Source of the DNA: an uncultured Saprospiraceae bacterium
GTDB lineage: Bacteria > Bacteroidota > Bacteroidia > Chitinophagales > Saprospiraceae
Assembly (NCBI GenBank): GCA_937139495.1
Contig: CAKZQC010000042.1
Location: 1-64,000, forward strand
Length of the DNA: 64,000 bases
Direction: 5' to 3'
The notes below the pieces were generated by a model. That model searched no databases, was not told the origin of the DNA, and saw nothing but the letters and a program-made list of their open reading frames with translations. How positions within the stretch are numbered: the stretch's first letter is position 1; each line of letters opens with the position of its first letter. The position numbers and the translations under genes were made by a program. Positions 25,393 through 35,900 of this stretch are shown here, piece by piece.

Positions 25393-25652
25393 TTGTCTTT
25401 TTTGATAAAAATAGATATGACAGCACTTTTGTGCAATCGTTTGATAAAACGTATAGTTGATTCATTCGCCGAAAGGCTTACGAAAGACGGTTTATTTGCT
25501 CAATATGAGTTATTTTTTTGTCTTTTTTTGTATAATAATCTACTAATTTATTTTTTAGGAATACTTCCTTCGTTTTTTAGTCGCAATTTCCTACATTTAG
25601 GTACGAACTAATCCAACCAAAAAGACAATAAGTAAATATAAGCCACACGACC

Positions 25653-27959
25653 ATGAAACAAAAGCAAGTCTATGTTTTTTATGCTGCTGCCAATGCCACG
25701 GAAGCACAACAAATAGTACAAGACATCAATAGTGCTGATGTCAACTGTATGCTCACCGAAACAGAAGCACAAACAGTAGCCGACTGGGAAAATAGCCCCG
25801 AAAGTATGGCAATTGTACTCATTAGTGACAACTACCTAAAGAGTATAGATCATACGAGACACTTAACGGCATTGCTAGACGAAAAATACGGCAATAGATT
25901 GCTGCCTGTATTGGTGGACGGACGCAAGGAAAAAGATGGTTTTCCTAATGAATCGGAAACTTATCCGACGCACATTCATACCCTCAATAATGTGATGCAC
26001 TATCGTGACTTTTGGTATGAAGAGTGGATTCGTTTGCGTAAACAATCTAAAAATACAGAGAGTAATCAAGACGAACTGAACGAGCGCAAAGAGATTGCCA
26101 AAAAATTATCGGTGGGCAGTATCAGTACGTACATTCGCCAAATCAATAATATTCCTGCGGTAGAGTGGGCGAGTTTGACGGCAACGAATTATAAACGATT
26201 GATTGATAAATTGAGTCAACTCGAAGCGACCGAGACAACAGCCGAACAACAAAGTGCTGCACAGGAAGTTGTAACTCCAACAGAAGAAGTGCCGCCTATT
26301 GTAGCCGTTATATTGTCGGAAGAGGAGCCAGTAATAGAAGAAACACCCTCTGATGATTCGGATAATGAAGAAGAAACGAATGGATTAACGGCAGTAGAAG
26401 CGGAACAGGTGGAAGCGGTCGAAAAAATAGAAATTCCAGAAGAGGAGGAAGAGGATTTATTGGCACAAATAGCAGTCGAACAGGCGGTTATTGATGAGCT
26501 AATAGAAAAGAAATTAGAAAAAGATATTGATACAAAAGAAGCTGAAAAAGAAGTGCCGGTAGTCAACGAAAAATTGAGTGTAGAAGAAGTATTGGAGCAA
26601 CGGAATGTAGCTGAAACGACGGATATTGATGTCTTGTTCCATTTGGCAGAAACGCAAACAGAAGAGGACGAATATGAAGCCGCTCGCCACACTTATGAGC
26701 GAATCTTGCAACTCGATCCGTTCAATGGTCGTGCTTTGATTTGGTTGGCAAGACTGCTAGACAAACACTTAGAAGATAAAACAGATTTGGCAGACGATTA
26801 TTACAAAAAAGCAATCATGGTCAATGATGACAATGCTATTTTGTATTATGAATATGGCTTGTTGCAACAGAAAAAAAATGCAGACTATAAGGCGATAGAT
26901 GCTTTTAGAGAGTCGTTGGTTATCAATAATAGATTGGCGGATACGTACTTTGGTTTAGCCAATTCTTTGTTGGCATTAGGACTAGAAGAACCTGCTAGAG
27001 CCAACTATTTGCAGGCTTGTGTATTGGATACGGCATCGTTTGACAATAGAGATAACGATACAGCCTTTGGTGTCATCAAAGATTATCCAGAAGAAGTAGA
27101 AGCGACGATTCCAGAAGATTTTGAGGAAGAGGTCGTTCCACCTAGCCCGAATGCCGATACGGTTGTTTTGGTGACAGGAGCTACTTCGGGTATTGGCAAG
27201 GCGATTGCCACACAATACGCTATCAATGGGTACAAAGTAATCATAACAGGACGTAGAGAAGAGCGTTTGATGGAGTTGCAACAAAGCTTGCAGGAGCAAG
27301 ACGAGACGGCACAAGTTTATAGCATTGCTTTTGATGTTAGAGATTTGGAGATGACAAAAGCTGCCGTTGAAAATTTGCCAGAAGGCTGGAAAAATATCTC
27401 TATTTTGGTTAATAATGCAGGATTAGCCAAAGGGTTGGAGCCTGTACAAGAAGGCAATATCGAATATTGGGATACCATGATTGATACCAATATAAAAGGA
27501 CTACTGTACATGACTCGTGCAGTGTCGCCTATTATGGTTGCTCAGCAGGAAGGTTTGATTATTAATATTGGTTCGGTAGCGGCAACACAAAGCTACAATG
27601 GTGGGGCGGTTTATTGTGCTACTAAAGCAGCTGTAGATACGCTTACGGAAGGCATGCGTTTGGACTTGCACAGTCACAATATCAAGGTGACGTGTATTCA
27701 CCCTGGACATGTTGAGACGGAGTTTGCAGAGGTGCGCTATGAAGACAAAGAGCGTGCAAAAATCTACAATGATTTTCAGCCACTAAATGCACAAGATGTC
27801 GCCGATGCTGTCTATTATGTTTCTACTACTGCCAATCATGTCAGCGTACATAATATGCTGCTGATGCCGACACAGCAGGCTTCTGTACATGCGATAGCTC
27901 GTACGGGCAGACTAGATGCAGCAGAGACCAACGAAGAAGATACAACAGAAGAGGAATAG
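25653..27959 (+). CDS. TIR-like / TPR / short-chain dehydrogenase fusion protein
   Basis: A 768-residue protein with three parts. Residues 1-185 look like a TIR domain: KQVYVFYAAAN (strand A), MAIVLISDNYLKS (57-64 region) and RLLPVLVDGR (strand D). At the position of the catalytic Glu of NADase TIRs (S-x-x-Y-L-x-S-x-W-C-x-x-E) the residue is H70, so NAD cleavage is doubtful. Residues 190-310 are an acidic, disordered linker. About 323-460 hold TPR-like helical pairs (ARHTYERILQLDPFNGRALIWLARLL and similar). Residues 500-745 are a complete classical SDR with TGATSGIG (508-515), NNAG (587-590), S641, Y654 and K658. The tail is acidic. The SDR part should be an active NAD(P) oxidoreductase; the role of the whole is unknown. 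Confidence 0.85.
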   Translation: MKQKQVYVFYAAANATEAQQIVQDINSADVNCMLTETEAQTVADWENSPESMAIVLISDNYLKSIDHTRHLTALLDEKYGNRLLPVLVDGRKEKDGFPNESETYPTHIHTLNNVMHYRDFWYEEWIRLRKQSKNTESNQDELNERKEIAKKLSVGSISTYIRQINNIPAVEWASLTATNYKRLIDKLSQLEATETTAEQQSAAQEVVTPTEEVPPIVAVILSEEEPVIEETPSDDSDNEEETNGLTAVEAEQVEAVEKIEIPEEEEEDLLAQIAVEQAVIDELIEKKLEKDIDTKEAEKEVPVVNEKLSVEEVLEQRNVAETTDIDVLFHLAETQTEEDEYEAARHTYERILQLDPFNGRALIWLARLLDKHLEDKTDLADDYYKKAIMVNDDNAILYYEYGLLQQKKNADYKAIDAFRESLVINNRLADTYFGLANSLLALGLEEPARANYLQACVLDTASFDNRDNDTAFGVIKDYPEEVEATIPEDFEEEVVPPSPNADTVVLVTGATSGIGKAIATQYAINGYKVIITGRREERLMELQQSLQEQDETAQVYSIAFDVRDLEMTKAAVENLPEGWKNISILVNNAGLAKGLEPVQEGNIEYWDTMIDTNIKGLLYMTRAVSPIMVAQQEGLIINIGSVAATQSYNGGAVYCATKAAVDTLTEGMRLDLHSHNIKVTCIHPGHVETEFAEVRYEDKERAKIYNDFQPLNAQDVADAVYYVSTTANHVSVHNMLLMPTQQASVHAIARTGRLDAAETNEEDTTEEE

Positions 27960-27980
27960 AATTGATCAACAACTTCATAA

Positions 27981-28025
27981 AAATAGCTCCAAGAACTTTC
28001 GTAGTTTTTGGAGCTATTTGTTTTT
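27981..28025. terminator. Terminator after the TIR/TPR/SDR fusion gene
   Basis: A 17-bp stem with one wobble pair around a TTCGT loop, then TTTGTTTTT. It sits between convergent genes. Confidence 0.82.
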
Positions 28026-28047
28026 GGTTGGAGGGTATCCGCAACGT

Positions 28048-28737
28048 TTATTTTTTTGCTTTGCGAGCAATTTTCTGATTGTTATTACTTTCGTAAATAC
28101 AGTAGTTGTCGTATTTGGATTTGTTGCTTTCTGCCCAAATGTCCTTGCCAATATCGCAGGCTAAGACGAGTTCTTGATAGAGCTCGTTGCCAAGTTCTAT
28201 GCGACTTTCTACCGAAATATCTCTATCCGCAATTTTATCTTGTTGAATATGGATGGAATTTTCAAAAGCTGCAGCGGCTTTTTTGACGGCATCTATGTGC
28301 TTGGGGTGTAGCCCTGTTTCGACCAAATGCCCCAGTAGTTTTTCGGAAACTCGCACGACTCTACGCCCACAAAGTAGCAGCTTGGGGTCGCTCATGTCAT
28401 TCATTTTACTGGTGCCGAATTTTCGGTAGTGTCCTGATTTTTTGCTGTATTGATTGGCTACACGTGTCATGACAGAACGAATAGTTGTTTTGAGTGTTTC
28501 TCTAGCTTCATTTTTTTTGCTAGTCATTTCCATTTGTATGCCTACCAATTCATCATCGTTGGGTAGGTTGGCAAATGTCTGGCAAAGCTGCTCAAACCGT
28601 TGTAGTTTGGTGGTGGTATAAGCATAACTTTCAAAAGCTTTTTTGTCTCGCTTGATATACGAAATCCGCTCCATGGACTGAGCATACAAGTCAGCATCAG
28701 GGAAGTTATATTCTCTATTAATACTTTGCTTTTTCAT
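28048..28737 (-). CDS. Hypothetical helical protein
   Basis: A 229-residue, basic, helix-rich protein. I do not recognise a family. Notable stretches are LVGIQMEMTSKKNEARETLKTTIRSVMTRVANQYSKKSGHYRKFG and an LLCGRRVVRVSEKLLGHLVETGLHPKHIDAVKKAAAAFE segment. The C-terminus is rich in Asn and Lys. The ATG at 28737 follows a leader with AACATG context; 25 further residues of open frame upstream are A+T-rich and unlikely to be translated. The gene is convergent with the fusion gene and divergent from the next one. Confidence 0.6.
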   Translation of the reverse strand: MKKQSINREYNFPDADLYAQSMERISYIKRDKKAFESYAYTTTKLQRFEQLCQTFANLPNDDELVGIQMEMTSKKNEARETLKTTIRSVMTRVANQYSKKSGHYRKFGTSKMNDMSDPKLLLCGRRVVRVSEKLLGHLVETGLHPKHIDAVKKAAAAFENSIHIQQDKIADRDISVESRIELGNELYQELVLACDIGKDIWAESNKSKYDNYCIYESNNNQKIARKAKK

Positions 28738-29137
28738 GTTGATTAGTTTTTGATACAAATTATTGTACAAATATATGTTTTTATTTGTACAAAACGAAAT
28801 ATTTATTTCCATTTATTTTTTTTACTGTAACAGGAATTTCTGTTGTGTGTTGTTATTGCATCAATGCTAATTAAAGGTTGTAAAACCAGACACTTTTTGT
28901 CTGATGGGTAAGTACAGGACAAAACACTATCTTTAACGTTGCACTAAGGACTTTGAAAGTGCTTAGTGCAACGTTAACCTTTATTCTTTCCCCAAAAATG
29001 ACGCTAGCTAAAAAGTGTACGGTCTTAAAACAACTTCATTAAGGTTTAGAAATACTGCAAGTGTTCAATTCTAATTTGTTATTTTGGGCTGTTCATCTAG
29101 TAAGGAGCCTTGTTTTTTAGTTTAATTAAACATTTAC
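28738..29137. other. Divergent intergenic region with a large palindrome
   Basis: Four hundred bases between divergent genes. It contains the 45-base palindrome at 28933-28977, a short hairpin CAGACacttttTGTCTG near 28889-28905 and a segment at about 28990-29020 related to the one after rnr. No gene is supported. Confidence 0.5.
28933..28977. repeat. 45-base near-perfect palindrome without a T-run
   Basis: Perfect 16-bp arms (TTAACGTTGCACTAAG and complement) surround a 13-base centre that is itself the small palindrome ACTTTGAAAGT. No T-run follows on either strand. The neighbours diverge, so it is not placed like a terminator. Confidence 0.75.
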
Positions 29138-30676
29138 ATGAAATATTCAGACGATTTATACCAACTGATACAAGTCTTGAGTCAGTCAGAGAAACGATAT
29201 ATTAAATTGATTATCAAGGCGTTTACAAGTAAGGGTACAGATAAACAAGTGGCTTTGTTTGATGCTTTTGATAAGCAAAAGGAATACGATGAATTAAAAA
29301 TTAGAGAAGATTTTTCGACTATTATTGCAGCTAAAAACTTTCATGTAGCTAAAAATAGGCTATATAACTTGATACTCAAAGCATTGTATTTGTTTCATTC
29401 TAATAACTCTGAAAAGGAGAAAAATAGGCAAGCGGTCTTTCAGGCAAAGGTGTTGTTGCAAAAAGGACTCTACAAACAGGCTGATAGTATTACGGAAAAG
29501 TGTATAAAAACAGCTAAAGGAATAGAAGACTTTCCAACGGTTGTAGCAGGACTTACCGAATATTCCAATTCTGTGTTTGCACAGCGTGCTATAGTGAAAA
29601 TGCAGCAATTGGTGGATCATAATCTGAAAGAAGAAACAGAGGTGTTGCAAAACTACGAAGAGAGTTTGCAGTATTTTAACTTGCAAAAACGAGTAATATT
29701 GATGACACATCAACACCAAATGGCTAGAAGCGAAGCCGATATAACTCAAATGTCATTGATTCAGCAACACCCTCTACTCACTAAAGCTGTAGAGGATATT
29801 AGTAGTGAAATAGCTAAGAAATTCTATTATACCCTCAATGGGCTAGTGGCTCGATACATGGGCGATTATGAGCGGGCTGCCAAGTATTGGAGCTATTTTG
29901 TTACGGAATTTGAATCCATCAAAAAGCCTACTAATAATGATATGTATCAGCACGTAAAGAACTTGAATAATATGATGTTTTTGTACCTAGAAGCAGATGA
30001 CGCAGTGGCCGCATGGGATTCTTGTAGGCAATTGGAAGAAGTTGCTCATTGGGATACTGTTAAATCATTGCCATATTTAGTCGATAGAATTAATGCACGA
30101 ATAGTAGAATTTAAGTTGGAATACCATTTATGTACACAGCAATATCAGGAGGGATTGGATTATCTGGAAAAAAATCAAGCCTTGATACAATCCGTTTTTG
30201 ATAGTTCTGACGCCTTCCGAAAATTAGTAATTGAACATTATGCTACTGCAATTTATCTTTCGAATGGAGCATTGGAGCAAGCTAGTAAGATGGTGCTGAA
30301 TGTACTTAACAATAAGGTAGTAAAGGAACATTCATATATTTATTCAGAGGCTATGCTGTTCAATATATTGATTCATTTTGATTTGGAGCATTATCAATTG
30401 CTAGACTCGATGCTACTCAATACGTATCGTATGTTGTCGAAACGAAAATCGCTTTACCAGACAGAAAGAATGGTATTCAAGCATCTAAAAAAATACTTAA
30501 AGATGCCTAATAATAAGTTAGTTTTGGACTCTTTGGAGGTGTTGAAAAATGAACTAGAGTCGATACGGCAAGATAAATTTGAAAAAAAAGCTTTTCCTAC
30601 GTTTGATTTAATTAGATGGATTGAAAGTAAAATTAGTGGCACTACTATGGTAGAAATAACTCAAAAAAAGAAATAG
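29138..30676 (+). CDS. Large helical-repeat protein, unknown function
   Basis: A 512-residue protein made almost entirely of predicted helices, with no signal peptide or membrane segment. Repeating pairs (AVFQAKVLLQKGLYKQADSITEKC, YFNLQKRVILMTHQHQMARSEAD, YQEGLDYLEKNQALIQ) look TPR-like but do not match the consensus closely. The N-terminus (MKYSDDLYQLIQVLSQSEKRYIKLII) and a basic C-terminus (TQKKK) are distinctive. I recall proteins with this opening only as Bacteroidota hypotheticals. The stop is three bases from the glycosyltransferase start, so the pair is an operon. Confidence 0.68.
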   Translation: MKYSDDLYQLIQVLSQSEKRYIKLIIKAFTSKGTDKQVALFDAFDKQKEYDELKIREDFSTIIAAKNFHVAKNRLYNLILKALYLFHSNNSEKEKNRQAVFQAKVLLQKGLYKQADSITEKCIKTAKGIEDFPTVVAGLTEYSNSVFAQRAIVKMQQLVDHNLKEETEVLQNYEESLQYFNLQKRVILMTHQHQMARSEADITQMSLIQQHPLLTKAVEDISSEIAKKFYYTLNGLVARYMGDYERAAKYWSYFVTEFESIKKPTNNDMYQHVKNLNNMMFLYLEADDAVAAWDSCRQLEEVAHWDTVKSLPYLVDRINARIVEFKLEYHLCTQQYQEGLDYLEKNQALIQSVFDSSDAFRKLVIEHYATAIYLSNGALEQASKMVLNVLNNKVVKEHSYIYSEAMLFNILIHFDLEHYQLLDSMLLNTYRMLSKRKSLYQTERMVFKHLKKYLKMPNNKLVLDSLEVLKNELESIRQDKFEKKAFPTFDLIRWIESKISGTTMVEITQKKK

Positions 30677-30679
30677 ATT

Positions 30680-31567
30680 ATGTTGTCGATTCTTATCCCG
30701 ATATACAATTTTGAGGTCACTAAATTAGTGCAAGTACTACACCAACAAGGGCTACAGTTACCTGTTTCGTTTGAAATAATATTGGTAGATGATGCTTCGA
30801 CGAAGCTGCAAACGAAGCGTGCGAATGAGCTACTCCAAAAGCTGGAATTTGTTACGTTGCACGAATTGGCAAATAATATAGGACGAGCTAAGATTCGTAA
30901 TTATTTGGCTCAACTCGCTCAGTACGATTTTTTGGCATATATGGATGGCGATTCTATGCCTGTGGATAGTTGTTTTTTGGCGTGTTATTATGAGCATCTA
31001 AACCCCGAAGTGGTACTGTGTGGAGGTCGTACTTATCAAGTAAAACAACCAAATAATCAAGCACAACTATTGCATTGGAAATATGGCTCTGTGAGAGAGG
31101 TAACTACTGCTGCTCAACGTATAGAAGTGCCTTATCGTTCTTTTATGACGAATAACTTTGTAGTGCCAAAATCCATTATAGTACAGTTTCCCTTTGATGA
31201 ATCCATTACGCAGTATGGGCATGAGGATACCTTGTTTGGCGTGGCATTGGAGCAGTCCAATATCCCAATACGACACTTGGACAATCCACTAGAACACATA
31301 GATATAGAAACGGCTAGTGTCTTCTTGTCGAAAACAGAACGAGCGATTCAGAATTTGTGGTGCTTGCATCTTCAATATGATTTGGCAGGAAAAGTGAAAT
31401 TGCTAAATTATTATCTGTGGTGTAAAAAGTGGCGGATAGCTGGGCTAGTGTATTTTGTTTATCAATTATTGGCACCGCTAATTCAACGGAATTTAAAAAG
31501 TTCAAACCCTAATTTATATCTTTTTGATGTGTATAAATTGGCATTATTGATTAAGATAGCAAGGTAA
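30680..31567 (+). CDS. Family 2 glycosyltransferase
   Basis: A 295-residue inverting GT-A glycosyltransferase. It begins SILIPIYNFEVTKLV, then EIILVDDAST (first nucleotide-binding Asp), NNIGRAKIRNYLAQLA, and the metal-binding YMDGDSMPV (DxD-type). GHEDTLFGVAL provides the catalytic-base ED motif. Acceptor and donor sugars cannot be told from sequence. It overlaps no polysaccharide cluster, and its only partner is the helical-repeat gene just upstream. It ends about 95 bases from the first giant adhesin, which runs convergently. Confidence 0.9.
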   Translation: MLSILIPIYNFEVTKLVQVLHQQGLQLPVSFEIILVDDASTKLQTKRANELLQKLEFVTLHELANNIGRAKIRNYLAQLAQYDFLAYMDGDSMPVDSCFLACYYEHLNPEVVLCGGRTYQVKQPNNQAQLLHWKYGSVREVTTAAQRIEVPYRSFMTNNFVVPKSIIVQFPFDESITQYGHEDTLFGVALEQSNIPIRHLDNPLEHIDIETASVFLSKTERAIQNLWCLHLQYDLAGKVKLLNYYLWCKKWRIAGLVYFVYQLLAPLIQRNLKSSNPNLYLFDVYKLALLIKIAR

Positions 31568-31568
31568 A

Positions 31569-32914
31569 GGATAACAAAGGAACAAAAAAAGAGCTGCCTC
31601 CCAACTAGGGAAGCAGCTCTTTGTAGTATAAAAGTACTAGAGATTAAAACTTAAAGAGTAGTTTAGTTTCTAGTAATAATCAATTTGCGAGTTACTTGCT
31701 CGTCACCAATGTTCATCTGTACTAGATAAACCCCAGTAGCCAAGTTAGCAGTAGGCAATTCGATTAGTTCCGATTGCATAGCACCAACGACTTTAGTCAA
31801 TACAGACTGACCAGTAACGGTCATTACTTGTACTGTTACATCAGCAGTTTGTACCAAATCCAACTGTACAAAAACGTTTGCAGTAGTTGGGTTCGGGAAC
31901 ATATTCAAACTAGCCACACTAGCCAAAGATTCTACACCGATAACAACAACATTGATAGTAGCACTATCTTGACAGTTGTTAGCATCAGTTACAACAACCG
32001 TATAAGTACCGTTTTGTAAACCAGTAGCAGTAGCAGTGTTTTGAGCATTGTTATCATCCCACAAGTAAGCGTAAGGAGTAGTACCACCCGTAACAATAGA
32101 AGTAGCATTGCCACTACTATCTTGGTTGGTAGAAACAACTAAAGCAGCAGGTTGAGTAACCGTAGCACTATCAACAGCCATACAGCCGTTGGCATCAGTA
32201 ACCGTTACATAGTAAGCACCAGCCATCAATCCGCTAGCATCTTCCATAGTAGAACCGTCTGACCATACAAAAGTATAGTTAGGAGTACCACCCGAAACAG
32301 TCAAATCAACACCACCAGTAGCATTAGCATTACAATCTACGTTAGTAGCCGTATTGATCGTACTAAGTACAGCAGGCTCAGAGATAACAGTAGTTGTAGA
32401 ATCAACACAACCAACCGTATCAGTAACTACAACGGTGTAAGTACCAGCAGCAGCATTCATCAAAGTAGCACCCATAGTACCGTCAGACCACATGTAGTTG
32501 TAGCCTGGTACACCATTAGATCCCATAGCCGTAGCCATACCATCTGCAGTACCATTACAAGAAGTATTGGTAGAAGAAGCGATAGAAGCAGTAGTATTAG
32601 AGACAACAATGGTAGTACTAATAGTATCATTGGTGATCAATGAATCAGCCATATAAGAAGTGAAAGCGGCAATGTCATAGCTACCAGGAGTAACAGGCAA
32701 CGGACCGACTGTAATAGTATCTGAAGAGTTGCCCGCCAATAGCGTAATCGTATTGGTCAAAACAGGAAACCCATCAACAGTAATAGTATAAGGAACGTTA
32801 GCTGCATCAACAGCAGTATTGTTAGTAATAACTAATTGCCCCGAAAGGTTAACATTAGCACCACAATAAACAGAATCTAAACCAATGTAAGCACTAGCAG
32901 CAACATCTTCGAAT
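31569..32914. repeat. 1.35-kb near-identical duplication, copy 1
   Basis: Bases 31569-32914 match 37239-38584 (offset 5670) with three mismatches found, at 32849, 32855 and 32862. It covers the last roughly 410 codons of the adhesin gene plus its terminator. Confidence 0.92.
31584..31623 (-). terminator. Terminator of giant adhesin 1
   Basis: A GC-rich stem (AAAGAGCTGCcTCCC with GGGAaGCAGCTCTTT) followed on the minus strand by a T-run. An identical copy ends adhesin 2. Confidence 0.85.
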
Positions 32915-35900
32915 GGAGCTGTAGGCGTACAAATCATATCAGCAGCACCAGGACTAGCCATTACTACATTTCCATTGATTGTTACACCTGTAGAAGTAGT
33001 AGATGCGAACCAGTTGGCTCCGTCAGCATTGTCCAAAGTAACATCACAGAATACTAAAGAAGGACCATTACCGTTAGGACTTGATGGCCAAACACCACCA
33101 GTGGCGTATCTTACTGAATCAACAGTAGCACCATTTGCATCAAGTAACAATATTGTTTCACCACCATTGCTCAAACCACCAGATGCCCAAATCGCATCAG
33201 CAGACATACCATATACGGTATTGAATGCGGTTGCATTGACAGCTACTACATAGTAACCACCAGCAGCAATAGACGTACCAGCACCAAATGTGTGTGTCAC
33301 ACCAGTCAAGCTATAACCAGAGACGTCAACAGTAATTGGTTCTGCATTGTAGATTTCAATAAATTCTAAACTATCAGCACCACTCTCTGGAGAGTTGTAC
33401 ATGATTTCAGTAATAACCAAGTTTGGAGCTGGAGGAGCTACAAATGGAGTAATTGCAAAGTTATTGATGATTGCATAGTAATCTTCTGTGTCATCTACGA
33501 ATCCTTCAGATGCAATAATTCCAAAGATTGCATTACTTGTATAAGCAGTCAAGCTAACTGTAGTAGTAGCTGGTGCGAACGTAAGTGAATTATTTACGTC
33601 CCAAGTGTAAATAGCAGTCCAAGTAGCACCGTTATCAGTAGAAATAACTACTTGAACAGAATCATCTGACCCCATACCAGAAAAAGAAGATGCTGGTCCA
33701 GAGAAAGTGAAATCAGCAGCATTCGCATCAATTTCTAATTGCCATGCACCTGTGCTAAGATCAAATTCAGGGCTAATTAACCAATCTGAATTATCATCAG
33801 AGTATAGGTTAAAGATAGCACTAGTTCCATCTTGATCCCAGTCACTTATATTAGTTCCGATAGGACCAGTAGTAACAGTGCCATCATCGGAATCAGACCA
33901 ACAAGCAGGTAAGAAAGTAGCAAAGTTAGTAGTGTAAGTAGGTATGATAACAGCACAAGGAGTACGACTACTAAACGGCCCTACCCAAGTACTAGAGTCA
34001 CCAGCACCACAAATAGCACGCACATAAAAATCATAGTCAGTATCAGCTGTCAAACCAGTGATAGCAGTAGGATTGGTAGCAACTACCATCATGTTACCAG
34101 CACCTTGAGTAAAACCATCTACATCATACTCTACTTGCCAAGAAGTAGCTGTACCATTTTCGGTCCAACCAAAATCAAGAGTAGTAGTAGTAGCGTTGCT
34201 AGTCATCAATGCTGAAGGAGCTGGACAGTTAGCTAGTGTAGTGAAATCAAATGGACCAGCAACTATACTGGTATCACCCGCACCACAGATATTACGTACA
34301 TAGAATTGGTAGTCAGTATTTTGAGTTAATCCACTAACAGTTGCTGGATTATTACTAGAAACCATAATATTGCCAGTTCCTTGTGTGAAACCATCAATGC
34401 CATATTCTAATTCAAAAGAACTACCCATAGATGCCGAACCAAGATCTGCAGTAGTTGCAGTAATGTTCGTAGCTGTTAATTGACCTGGTGTGATACAAGA
34501 TTCTGCACAGCCACCATTATTTAGGCTAATATCATCTAATAAAATATCGTTATAGAATGCATTGTTACCTGCAGTCATGTCAACAATAAATCTTGCTTGT
34601 ACAGGACCTGAGATAGTAAATGCAGATAAGTCGTAACTTAATTCTGCCCAATCAGGACCAAGATTCTGTTGGAATGTCGCTAAGATATTCCATGTAGCTC
34701 CATCATAAAACTCTATACCAATAGTGTTATTGCTAGCATTATCCGTGTTATTACTAAATAATGCAAAACATAAATGAGGTGTAGTCAATGCAGTTGCATC
34801 AATAAACGGTGTCATTAATGTATCAGGAGCAGTGTTTGGTGTAGAACCATCTATCCATGCATAATTAGTCCCACCTCCTGTTGTATAGTCAGTAGTACCT
34901 GTAGCACCCCAATCAGGAGTAGTGCTAAATGTGAATGGATCTTGTCCTGAATCGATCCAACAGTTTGGTAAAGAAGTTGCAGTAAAGGTTTCTGTCCATG
35001 GAGCCATAATAGGTCCACAAAGCGTAGCGAATGAACTAGGACCTACCCAAGTACTAGAGTCACCAGGACCACAAATAGCACGAACATAGAAATCATAATC
35101 TGTAGCAGCTGTCAAACCTGTAATAGTAGCAGGATTAGAATTGATTCCCACAGTGATACCTGAACCTTGAGCAAAACCAGTTGGGCCATATTCTACAGCC
35201 CATTGAGTAGCTGTACCATTTTCAGTAAAGCCAAAATCTGCACTGTTTGTAGCAAGGTTAGTTGATATTAATGCTGAAGGTGCATTACAAGTAGGTGGTA
35301 CTCTTACCTTGAAATTGTCAACAGAAACATCAAAGTCACTAGCACTTGATGTACTTGCTATGGCATAAAAACCAATTTTGACAACTCCTGAATAAGGAGA
35401 AAGGTCAATAACGATATTATCACCAGTAGCAGAAGGTTCAGAACCTTGCTCCCAAATCTGTAGTATGTTAGCAGTACTCCAAGTAACACCATTGTCAGTA
35501 GAAATAACAACAGCCAAAGTATCTGTCGCTTCAAATAAAGCAGCAACACCTGGATCGTTATAATCTGTAGCAGCAACATCAAATTCTACTTGATAGTTAT
35601 TGCCAGTTCCTAAGTCAATAGATGGGCTGATAACCCATTGACCTGCAGTTGAGGTGTAAAGGTTATATTCCGCAGCTGTTGTACCAGATATATTACCAAA
35701 AGTACCTGCAAACCAGCCAGATGATGTGCCAGTTAGAGGAGTGTTTATTTTCCCTGATTGTTCTGTCCAACAAGTAGGAACATAGGTGTCAAAATTTTCT
35801 GAATAGGCAGGTGTAATAACATCACAAAGAGTAGTAGCACTAAACGGACCTACCCAAGTACTAGAGTCACCAGCACCACAAACAGCACGTACATAAAAGT

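Noticed and set aside
25393-25611. A 72-residue plus-strand frame between rsgA and the fusion gene
   Set aside because: Hydrophobic, A+T-driven translation in a divergent promoter region with no family features or start context.
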